A model generated the notes under the pieces. It searched no databases, was not told where the DNA came from, and worked only from the letters and a program-made list of their open reading frames with translations. Made by a program: the position numbers and the translations under genes. 64,000 bases of DNA from Arachis hypogaea (taxonomy: Eukaryota; Streptophyta; Magnoliopsida; Fabales; Fabaceae). Below, in pieces: positions 47,028-57,340 of this stretch (position 1 is its first letter; each line of letters opens with the position of its first letter). The stretch lies in assembly GCF_003086295.3 (NCBI RefSeq), contig NC_092041.1, positions 100,031,827-100,095,826 of the forward strand. The letters run 5' to 3'.

Positions 47028-47444
47028 TGTTGGGAATAAGACACCATTCCCCCCTGAGAAAACACATTTGACAGAGAAATAAAATAGATACAATAACAAC
47101 ACAAGAATTTAACGTGGAAACTCCAATTATCGGAGAAAAAACCACGGCCGTTGTCAAATGACAACCAGAGAATATCACTATGTGAAAATTGTTACAACAC
47201 ATAGACTTCTTTCTCTCACCGGCACCCCAGTACACCCACACTCTCTCAAAGCAAATATCTAACTACACCTCACAACACTCTCTAATCAAAGAGTACAGAG
47301 GAAAAGAAAAATCAGATACAAGCTTAAAGTGTTTCCGACTGGTGCAAAAACAAATGGAGAACTTAGCCTCATATTTATAGCCTAGGCCACCCACTCCATT
47401 TGCCATCCTAAGCAATGTGGGACTAATTCAACCAAATCCTAACA
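47028..47444 (-). repeat. 5' LTR of the miniature element
   Basis: 417 bases, bounded by TG and CA on the minus strand and followed outward by the ATCAC duplication. Its TATA region CTATAAATATGAGG would drive transcription leftward. Confidence 0.9.
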
Positions 47445-47671
47445 ATCACCAATATGTAAAAGTTTCTTCATATAACCATTCTAAGATGATAACAATTTTG
47501 AAATAATTACTCTAACTTGTAATGATTCAGGGATTACCAGTTGTAGATCACGAAGTCTATTTACAAGGATTTATATTCATGAATTTGATCTATAATAGGC
47601 ATAATATCATTCATAATAAATTCAAAATATTTCATCATAATAAACTTATCTGTTCTTTGTCGTTCAGTATT

Positions 47672-48017
47672 TTACTTTTCTTGAAAAGACTTCCAAATTT
47701 CCAATGATGATTGAATTGACATATAGAGATCATAGAGTCGAGTAGATAAGGTATTGAAAATGTGATCTCGACATGCAAAAGTATCTTTATCACGTTTCTT
47801 CTTTAATTGTGTAATCTTTTTTTTCTTTCGGTGTGACATTTTCAGCAGCATCAGCAATTGGTATAGTTTTTGGGTCAATCACATAAGTAAGATTGAGAAC
47901 CGAAAGAAAAAACATCATTTTGTCCTTCCAACGGTTGAAGTTCGTTCTATTGAAGCGATCTAACTTGAGAAATTCTTTATTCATGACCTTGAATGTGGTA
48001 TTTTGATCTTGAGTCAT
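47672..48017 (-). pseudogene. gag: copia gag N-terminus
   Basis: The ATG at 48017 opens MTQDQNTTFKVMNKEFLKLD, then RFNRTNFNRWKDKMMFFLSV, the start of copia Gag. A frameshift near 47800 moves to the frame at 47878-47672 (KDTFACRDHIFNTLSTRLYD), where the capsid-like part continues. The copia LTR ends at 48041, leaving only 23 bases of leader. Confidence 0.82.
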
Positions 48018-48040
48018 CTTCAATAATATTTCTCTAAAAT

Positions 48041-48560
48041 TGTTGGGTAATTATGATTAAGAAGATGACAAAATTTTAATTGTGTTTTGGTTTTAACATA
48101 TGATTAGATCGCTTTTTTAGAGAGATATTTATTCCCGCACTTAGTTGTTATAGGATTGATGACAATATTCTTGTAGGATATAATGAAACTTATGAATTTT
48201 TTAATTAAGAATAATAAAAAATCTCAACTCTCTTAAACAAAAAAATCTCTCAATAGTTAAAATACACATTTTAGTGTATTTTAAATAGTGATTGAGGATA
48301 TATTCATATACATTGCACACAACAATTATAATTTTTTACATATATAAATTGTTGTGACTCTTCTATTATTAATAGGTACAATATTTTAAACTTACATTAT
48401 TTTTAAAGAGTTATATTCTTTTGGTCAAAAATATAATGTTTTAAATATATACTATTTTTAAAGGATTGTGTCTCTTTAGTCAAATAGTACTATATATCTT
48501 TATTATAATTGACAATATATAAACGGTTGGCAACTATTTATTAATAATAATATTAATATT
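48041..48560 (-). repeat. 5' LTR of the copia element (right copy)
   Basis: It starts with the same TGTTGGGTAATTATGATTAA as 35974 and follows the left copy for about 380 bases, then diverges. The outer limit near 48560 is an estimate, and no clear 5-bp duplication was found. Confidence 0.6.
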
Positions 48561-49135
48561 ATTAATTAATTAAATTTATAAATACCTTTTATGGGTCAAG
48601 GATTAAAATTAAAATTACCTTCATCTATATGTAGGAGTTTACTTAAAATATAATTTTCTTGTGACTACTTAATTAAAATATAATTGACATCCAAGTATTG
48701 CACCATTCTACGACCTCCACTCTTAATCTAAAAGGATGATTTGGAGTGACTACACTAGTTTCAACCAAATCAATTGAAAAAAAAAAAAAGAGAGAAAAGC
48801 TCTCATGTACGTCTTGGATAGGGGGTGTCATTATCATAATGCAATAATTATTATTCTAGTTAATAATTAATAAATAGAAATACTATGGTGTATGTGTGCT
48901 CTTCTGCCACCTGTCACCTGCCACCTGCCACCGTGGGCTTCTCGGAGCCCTGTACCCTCCGGAAGTGGTCGTCAATAGTGAATCAATGATCCATCCACAT
49001 ACACATAATAATACTACTTAATTAATGATAATTGTCCTTATGGAAAAGTACGTACAAGTAAACTGTTTGAATTCTCTGTTGCAAAAAATGGGTCTCACCC
49101 GCTACAGATATCACATCATAAAAAAAAAAAATCAT

Positions 49136-49138
<3 letters not shown>

Positions 49139-49195
<57 letters not shown>
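49139..49195. repeat. AT dinucleotide microsatellite, 57 bases
   Basis: An uninterrupted alternation of A and T. Frames read through it give only Tyr-Ile repeats and are artefacts. Confidence 0.95.
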
Positions 49196-49198
<3 letters not shown>

Positions 49199-51309
49199 TA
49201 AAAAAACGCACACATACATATACCGATAGATCAAAAAATTTTAAGTGATAAGTCAAATATATATTACATAAAAATAATAAAAAATTTAATAAACGCAAAC
49301 AAATGTATTAAAAATTTAAATTTTTTTGTATTTTTAATTAAAAAATTTTAATTTATAATTTTAATATATGCCGTAAAGATATAAAATAGCTAAATTTTTT
49401 TATAAATTAAACACATGTAATAATAATAATAAACGTGAAGTTAATTAAGATAGTAAACAAATTATCATCTAATTAAGAGGTTTTTTTAATCCAATCTTCA
49501 AAATAGTAAAACATATTTTTTATGCATTATATATAATGAAAGGAGGTATTATAGAAAAAAAAACACCAAACTCCTAATATTCTCATTGCATATTTTATAA
49601 ATTATTTAAGAATTATTAAATCATTTAATAAAAGAAAAGAGCGAATTTGATTTCAAATAATAATAAAAATAGTAAAATTAGATAGATAAAGTATAAAACA
49701 TTTTATTATTTCAACTAATTTATAAATAATTTTTATTTCAATCTATATTTGAGAATTAATAATCAAAATAGATATGTGATTTATTAATAAATATTAAAAT
49801 TAAGTAAAAAAAATTAAAAAATAAAAATTTTTGATAGAATTTTAAGAATTCTTAACCCTAAAATCTTTTATGTTAAATCATTAAAAAAAATTACCTAAGG
49901 ACATAAACATACTTAAATTTATGAATATAATTAAAAGAGTTTAATTTTTGTAGTTTTTTTTTTATCTTTCTCAACTAAAATTTATCAAATTCTTATTTTA
50001 GGCTGAAAAATAATTCTCAGGTGAGACAAGAGTTACAAAATAAGTTTAGTATATTGAGACCAAAATCTTAGAATTAGTTCCAATAAACTTTAAAAGCCCA
50101 AATAAAATAGAATAGTATTAGTTTTATCTCATTAGACCTAAAAGGATAAGTAATCATGACTTATTTTTATTATTATTTAAACCAATAGTTAGACCACCTT
50201 ATATAAGTCACAATATAAATACTTAATATGATTATACTTATTTATATATAGAATAAAGTAATAATTAAGTCCTTAAAAATTTTGATTTTGGACTAATTAG
50301 TCTTTAAGAAAAATATAAATTTAATCTTTTATATTAATAAATGATAAACATATTATGTTTTTTTAGTAATTCATCACATAAAATTTAACAGTAATGTATA
50401 TATATACCATTAATTACTATGACGTATCTATTTATAAAAAATCGTCATGTAAATAATAATATTTAAAATAAAACTTTAGCATTAAAAATTCATAGCCAAA
50501 TTTAAACATCATGGCTAAGAAGTTTTGTTGATTATTAATCCATTTTCAAAAATAAAACTTTTTTAATTTAATTAATTTCTAATGAGCAATAACTAAGTAA
50601 CGATATTTGTATCAAATTAGAAGATTTGGTTTTAAAGAGAACAAACCCTAAAGAGGTAAGGAGAACTACCATTGAACATCAGCAGAAACATAATTATGGA
50701 GATGAACCTGAATTTAAAATTATGGACATAATTAAAGAAACTAACAGACTATCATCAAGATTATGTTAATATATACCATTAACCTGAACTTTAACATTAC
50801 GTTAATTTATACAATTGTATCAATAATTAATAAAATTATTTTAGAAAAATTAATTCAGAAAAAGAATTAACAAAAATTAGAGAAATTAACTCAAAAAATC
50901 AGAATAAAAAAAACAATGTAGGAAAAAAAAGATTAAAGAAGCAGTGAAAGAGTGTTTATTGAGAAAGAGAAGACGACCGAATAGAGAGACTTTCGCAAGG
51001 AAGTGATGGGTGAGCAGAGGCGTTTGTGCTTTGCGATGAGAGAGACAGCAAGAAGAGACATCCATGATGACAAAGACAAAACGCTACCTTCTGGCAATGC
51101 GACGTGAAGAGAAGAGCAGACTTTCGAGTGGCAACTGATGAGGTTTATTCGAGGAGAATAGTAGACCTTGGTGGTTGTCACTGTCGGGTGGTAGGGGCTG
51201 ATGGTGAAGGCGTGGTTTTGCTGATGATAGGGTTGGGATTTGGGAGAGAGAAGGGAGAGGGAGGTGTTCTGTATTTTTGCTCATTTTGGTTTTTTTTTTT
51301 TTTTTTGTT

Positions 51310-51552
51310 AGAACGACGTCATATTGATAGTGAAGATCGAATAAGAACTTTCAAAAACTGGATCGATTGATGGTGAAGATCGAACAAGAACTTTCCAAAA
51401 CCGGATTGATTTAGTTGGTTTACCAGTTAATCGTCAATTCATCCAATTTTTTTAATAAATTTTTTGTAGTATAATTTTAAAAGTCAACTAAATCAACTAG
51501 ATGATCAAGTCTTGATTAATTCAGTCGAACCGATCAAACTGATCCAATTTTC
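51310..51552. mobile_element. possible hAT-type element end
   Basis: Words such as AACCGGATTGATTTAGTTGG and CGAACCGATCAAACTGATCC, ending in TTTTCAGAACCTG, resemble the common plant hAT-derived end that starts CAGGTTCTGAAAA. The other end was not found, so this is a weak call. Confidence 0.3.
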
Positions 51553-54199
51553 AGAACCTGATACAAATATTAATATTTTTTAATAACACTATGAAAATTC
51601 TTTATTTTGTAATGAACATAGATATTATAACTTTTACTATTTTATTTGTGTAGTATTATTTTAATCAATAGACATGACACAAAAGTATTTAATTAATAAA
51701 TGTATATTGAATTTTATTTAGAGATAATCTTAGGATTAGTATTAAATTTATAGTCTAATTAAAAAATTATGCTATAATTATGAATATGATGTAATGTAAT
51801 AGCATAAATATGTATGATGTAATTAAAAATTCTAATTTTTCTTTTGATCTTAATTATAAGAATTTATATTCTATTATCTCTAAATTTTTATCTAATTCTT
51901 TTTATTCTTTAATACAATATCGTATTATTAGATAATTGTATTCTAGAAAAAAATATAATTGGACATAAATTAAAAAAAATATATGATAAAATTATGGCAA
52001 ATAATCGGCAACAATTTTTGTAGGATTTGCAAAATCGTACAATGCCAGCTCCACAAACCCGAAGAGATGCCACCCAACCATTTTAAGCCATTGGAACTAT
52101 AGTTTGCTCAATTCATCATCCCATAAGAGACGTGCTTCATTAACTCTTTTTGTCTTTTTAGGCATCATTTCAGGGATCCTTTAGTGATTTTAAGGATTGC
52201 TAGCAAACAAAAATAAATGGTAAACTATCAAAAGTACACTCAAATAATTTTATTATTTATAAAAATATATTTAAATTTTGTTATCGATAAAAATACACTT
52301 AAATAATTTTAAAATGCGCTAAAATGATCTAATACTAAATATATATTTTTTAAAAATACTTTAAATATTAAATTTTGATATATTTTTTGCAAGTAAGATT
52401 TAAAAAATAATATATTATTATTTTTAAAATTTGATTTTTTTAAAGTATATATTATTTTGTGATTTTCAAAAAATATTATCGGTTGTCGATTAAAAAATCA
52501 CAAAAAATATATACTTAGAAAAAATTACCAAATTTTAAAAATAATAATATCTCATTTTTCTAATCATGTTTATAAAAAATCGCATTAAAATTTAGTTTCA
52601 AAGATATTTTTTAAAAAATATATATTTATTGTTAAATAATTTTATCATGTTTTAAATTGTTTGAGAATATTTTGTAGATAACAAATTTACGTATATTTTT
52701 ATTAATAATAAAATTATTTGAATATATTTTTGATAATGTACCCAAAACAAATAGTTTTTGTAAAACCGAACCGTACTTGAAAATTGAAATAGCATACTTC
52801 CAATTAAAAACTTAGAAAACTTATCGAATTGTAACTTAGAAATCTTTTTTGAATAACAATATCTTAACTTTAATTTCAAAAAAAAAAAAACATATGAATG
52901 CATAATGCACTAAAACAATTTGCCCGAGAATAAAGTCGACCTACAAGTATTTTTGTTTATTTATTTAAGAGTTTAATTAAGGATTTTTTTCTAAAATAAA
53001 ATAAAATTTTTTTTCTAAAACCCTATTATAATAATTTTTTTATTTTATTTCAGAAAAAAAATTCTTTAATTAATAAGTATTTTTATAAGTGTCTAAATAT
53101 GCTTGTTAATATATTAATTAAATGTGAAAAGTTATTGCCAAAAGACTTAAAATGTTAAGTTTTCAAAATATTTATTATAAAAATAATTTATAAAAGATAT
53201 TAACATTTTCAATCATAATTAGCCTGAATAAGTGTATTTAGTAAAAATTATTTTTTTAAAAAAAAGTTGAAAAGATTTAAAAATAGTATTTAAAGGCTGG
53301 ATCGGAGTATAAATTAATGGAAAATTTGGAATCTTATCATCATTCAATAAGACAAAATAATATAAAGAGTTAAATAATATTATAAAGCATTTTATGAAGC
53401 AAACTTATAAGAATCAGGGTCGGAAACAAGATTCAAATTTGAGAAGGAAAAATTAATTTTACAATAAAAAAAATTAGAATAACAATTTTAAAGAAACTAA
53501 ACCAAAATTTATATATAATTTATAAAAAAAAATTAAAATTTAGAGAGGTCATTGTCCCTTTGGTACAGGAGAGGCTCCATCCTTTAATTTCTTAAAATAT
53601 ATAATCCAATTTACGTTTAACATTTATACATCCAACTTTTTTTATGGATTAATTACCTAAATATTTATTTTCATGATTTCTCCATATTTATGCTTGATGC
53701 TAAGAAAATAGTAAAATACTACATGCTAAAGAGCTACTGAAAAATAGCGTGTACCACACAAGCATACTACAGCATCCATAATCGGTCCTAAATACAACAA
53801 CCAATTAATATCTTACTATTTTTAGTCTACTTGATCTGATAGACCTGTCACTTTAGCAAGATGGATGGAATTTCTTTATTTAGTTTAGATGCTTAAAATT
53901 CATTTACTCCTATATAGAAGAGAAAACAATTAAATCGTGACGTCAACTAATGGCTCAGTTTTTTTAATATTGGACGGGTGGATGAGTTGTGCAGGGATAT
54001 GGAATATGGTGGTGTTAGACAATGGTGTGGGGCAGCTTTTTCTGAGCCATGGCAGGGAGAGTCGGACCGAGCGATTGCCTTGCGCAGGAGAAAAAGTTGA
54101 ACTTGTAGGTAGTAATCGTAGGGTCCAATTCCTTAAGGGACCAAATTTAAGTTTTTTTATTTTGTGTATGAAAGTGGAATCGGAGGGTACGTTTAGTGT

Positions 54200-54375
54200 T
54201 TTTTTTTTTTTTATTCATGGACTCGTTGGGTCCGTTTGCTGGCAGATAATTTTTTTTTTTTATCATGGGAGTCGTTGGGTCCGTTTTCTGGCAGAAATTT
54301 TTTTTTGTTTTTATGGAGTCGTTGGGTCCGTTTTGTTGCACACAAAAAATTTTTTTAATAGGATTTGGAGGGTCC
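54200..54375. repeat. left subterminal repeats of MULE 2
   Basis: Three units of roughly 55-60 bases each contain GAGTCGTTGGGTCCGTTTT or a near copy, followed by a T-run. The unit's core GTCGTTGGGTCCG is related to GCTGGGTCCGATTC at the right end. Confidence 0.75.
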
Positions 54376-54572
54376 GATTTGAGTATATATATATATGTGT
54401 GTGTGTGTTTTGGAAACTCGGATGCACTCCTCATATCTGATTCCTCTTCGTTGTTCTGCGTCTTCTTCCTCCCCCTGTTTCTCTTCTACTTCTCCTTGCG
54501 TCTCTGTTATTTCATTTGAACTCCAAGAGTAAATGAGAGTTCACTAGATATTTATGTATGAGAGTATGAAAA

Positions 54573-56716
54573 ATGGTTGATAGAGTTACACTTAGTGTAT
54601 ATTATTTTGGTCAGATTCTATTACAAACATCTGAAGGAGTGAGATTTAGTTGTGAGAAGCCGTTAGATATTGTTATTCCGTTCACAATCTCATTTGAGGA
54701 GCTAAAAGGTGTGATTTGTGAGAAGATAGGTTTTCAGATATCCAAAAAAATATCATGTATGGTATACAGATATCCCATACCGGTATTTGGTGGTTTCGTG
54801 CAGTATCAAACCAAGTATGTAACCGACGAAGCGAGTATGCAGGAGATGTTTTCAATGTATTTTGAAAGTCGCGGTCAGATATCGGTGATAGAGTTGTACG
54901 TCGAATTCGAACAATCTGAAGCGGACCGAAATATTGAAGGGGAAGAATACGATAGTGACAGTGAGGAAGAGTTTGAAAGCAATTACGAAGCTGTTGCTCC
55001 AGAAGGAGAAGAAGATCAAGGTGACGGGGTGGTGGCTCCAAATGTGGGAGACGTTGCAAATGCACTTGCAAACGAAGATCCCTTTGAGGAGCCGTCCTTC
55101 ATGCGGGTTCTGGACTTGGAAGCCATGCATGCGCCGAAGTTTCCGGAATATATGAGTGCCGGTACGTATTAACATATAAATATAGAAAGTAGTAGACTTT
55201 GGGAAATAATCTATGTTGATAGATGTAAATAAGAATATAAGTCACGTGAAAATTAATTTGTGCGCATTCGTCCAAAGTTTTTTATGGTTTCAGGCCATGT
55301 GTAACAAGGAGCCATCAGCAATCGTCCATTTCGAGACTATGTCTGCATATCAAGGTGATGAGGAAGTAACTGATATCCGAGTATTGCACAGAGTCTTCTG
55401 GAGTTATTACCCCTGCATTAGAGCGTTCAGACACTGCAAGCCAGTTGTCCAGGTTGATGGGACTCACTTGTACGGAAAGTATAAGGGTTGTTTGTTGGTC
55501 GCAGTTTCACAGGATGGTAACAATAATATCGTCCCTATTGCGTTTGCAATTGTGGAGGGGGAGACTTCTGATGCATGGCACTTTTTTCTTAGTAACCTGC
55601 GACAACATGTTGTGACTCGAGATGGTGTGGGGCTGATTTCTGACAGGCACGAATCCATCAATGCAGCTGTTGCCCAGAGCAACGGAGCTTGGTCGCCCCT
55701 GAGAGCATTCCACATGTTTTGCATCAGGCATATAGAGTCGAACTTCTTGAGAAAGTTCAAGGCACCGTACCTGCAAAAACTTGTGGTCAATATAGGTAAA
55801 TTTTAGTAATTCGAATTTCGTTATTAACCGAGTTACCTTCAAGCAGCGTTTCTCATGAATTCTTCTCTTGTGTGGCTTTGATTGTTGTGCAGGTTATTCG
55901 AGGACGGTGCGCGAGTACGAACAGCGCTACCAGCGTTTACGTGAACGGGGCGAGGCATATACGAACTGGCTTAACCGAATCCCACGCGAACAGTACGCGT
56001 TGGCGTATGACGGTGGCTACCGCTGGGGTCACATGACGACAAACCTAGTGGAATGCATCAACTCAGTGTTGAAGGGGGCACGCAATCTTTCTATAACTGC
56101 ACTTGTCAAAGCCACATTCTACAGGCTTAACGAGTTGTTCACTAGAAAAAGAGTCGAGACGGAGTCGCGGATAACAGCTGGACATGTTTTTTCTGAGGTT
56201 GTCACGTCGAAATTGAATGCAAATCAACTTGCATGTTCAAACATCCAGGTTAATTGCTTCGACAGGATGAATGAGGTCTTCGAGGTTCATGAGATGCCAG
56301 GTGGAACTGAGTATGCCGTCGACCTCCGTCAACAACGATGTGACTGTGGTGAGTTCCAGGTGGATCGGATTCCCTGTCGACATGTTTTTGCATGTTGTGC
56401 GAATCAGCAACTGGATTGGCGAGTGTATGTCCACGAAGTTTACAAGATGGACCAAGTTCGGAGGGTTTACTGAGCTAGGTTTCGGCCACTGGGGAATCCC
56501 ACAATGTGGCCTGTGTACAGCGGCCCTCGATTTGTCCCGAATCCGAACCTGAGACGGGTGACGAAAGGTCGCCTGAGGATGACATGTTTCTTGAACGAAA
56601 TGGACACACGAATGTTACGTGCTCCTAGGCGTTGTCGGCAATGTGGAGCCGAGGGACACAGCCGAAGTAGATGCCGTCGGTCAGCTGGTGTAGGTTCCAG
56701 CAACCCAGGACAGTAG
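54573..56716 (+). pseudogene. MuDR-type transposase lacking its DNA-binding exon
   Basis: Exon 1 (54573-55161) starts MVDRVTLSVYYFGQILLQTS and has an acidic tail. Exon 2 (55294-55795) holds the start of the MULE catalytic domain: QVDGTHLYGKYKG (first Asp), ISDRHES (second Asp) and FCIRHIESNF. Exon 3 (55893-56716) has NLVECINSVLKG (catalytic Glu), a SWIM zinc finger (CDCGEFQ, then CRHVFACC) and a CCHC knuckle ([14 protein letters not shown]). The catalytic triad is intact. However, the MuDR N-terminal domain (FAR1-like WRKY/GCM1 fold) is absent, and joining exon 1 to exon 2 breaks the frame. A TGA at 56471-56473 stands where relatives have an Arg codon. Probably inactive. Confidence 0.9.
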
Positions 56717-56849
56717 ATTTATGCCTATCATGTTTCATTGTAGTACTTTATGGCATTTGCTTGTTTATTTTTATCTGTTTGTTTATGTTTATCGGAACAT
56801 TGTTCTTTCATGAAACTTCTTTATGACACCTGAGACTTCTTTATGACCA

Positions 56850-56940
56850 TAGTTATCAGAACCGAACCGGCAATCGACCCGACTAAGTTACTGGGTTACT
56901 GGGTCATTGGTTCAACCATAGTTATCAAATTAACTTATTT
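56850..56940. other. small hAT-like fragment between the two MULE 2 genes
   Basis: ACCATAGTTATCAGAACCGA at about 56850 and ACCATAGTTATCAAA at about 56926 are near direct repeats. They bracket CGACCCGACTAAGTTACTGG. This looks like a residue of a hAT-type insertion. The following 400 bases are AT-rich. Confidence 0.3.
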
Positions 56941-57340
56941 TCTAATTCATTAATTAATTAGTATCTATTACATTATTCAAATATATGTTAAAAAATATTA
57001 ATATTAATAGATATCATATAATTATCAATAACAAAAATAAAACAAAAATATTAATCTATAGATATTTAACAAAGTTTAATTTTTATTTTAATAATGATAT
57101 AATTAAAAAGTAATTAATTTAAGAAAGATTAAATGTAAAACAAAAATAAATTAATTTAATATGACTAAAAGATAAGTAAAATATCTTAAATTTGCATGAC
57201 TAAAAGAATTAATACACAGGTTTCCAACATACAAACACAATATTAAGTTCAAAATACAAGTTTTCAACATAGATACACAATATTAAGTTCAAATTATGAG
57301 TTTCCGACATACATACACGATACTTATGATACAAACACAA

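Larger units (their letters stand above)
45770..47444 (-). mobile_element. miniature LTR retrotransposon (TRIM/LARD-like), complete
   Basis: Two LTRs, 45770-46185 and 47028-47444, differ by about eight substitutions and one indel by eye. They start TGTTAGGATT and end TCCCAACA on the minus strand. Flanking 5-bp duplications ATCAC (45765-45769 and 47445-47449) are exact. A tRNA-Met primer site TGGTATCAGAGCC lies next to the right LTR and a purine tract AAGGTGGAGA beside the left one. The 842-base interior holds no gag or pol, so it must be mobilised by another element. It is inserted into the copia gag. Confidence 0.9.
35974..48560 (-). mobile_element. Ty1/copia retrotransposon, broken and twice interrupted
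   Basis: Diverged long terminal repeats start at 35974 and 48041 with the same TGTTGGGTAATTATGATTAA. Between them on the minus strand come gag (48017-47672), zinc knuckle (45698-45489), integrase (about 39140-38433), reverse transcriptase (37866-36969) and RNase H (36814-36554). This is copia order, with integrase before reverse transcriptase. A CACTA element (39175-45167) sits in the gag-to-integrase part and a miniature LTR element (45770-47444) lies inside gag. All frames are disrupted. Confidence 0.88.
48561..53951. other. long AT-rich intergenic region
   Basis: No gene is supported over about 5.4 kb. It holds a long AT dinucleotide tract (49139-49195), a GC-richer leader-like patch at 50930-51290, and a hAT-like fragment near 51310-51552. 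The rest is A/T-rich DNA with chance frames. Confidence 0.55.

Noticed and set aside
45758..47241. Duplicated small genes of 60-91 codons at 45758-45982 and 46966-47241
   Set aside because: The duplication is the LTR pair of the miniature retrotransposon. The frames carry no gag or pol motif.
49022..49298. Open frames rich in Ile and Tyr
   Set aside because: They are translations of the AT microsatellite.
50598..51572. Possible inverted repeat ATATTTGTATCA at 50598 and 51560 as ends of an element
   Set aside because: Only 12 bases match, there is no direct target duplication, and the hAT-like end at 51552 does not coincide with it.
54682..55842. Minus-strand frames of 107-129 codons
   Set aside because: They are antisense shadows of the MULE 2 transposase, whose motifs are on the plus strand.
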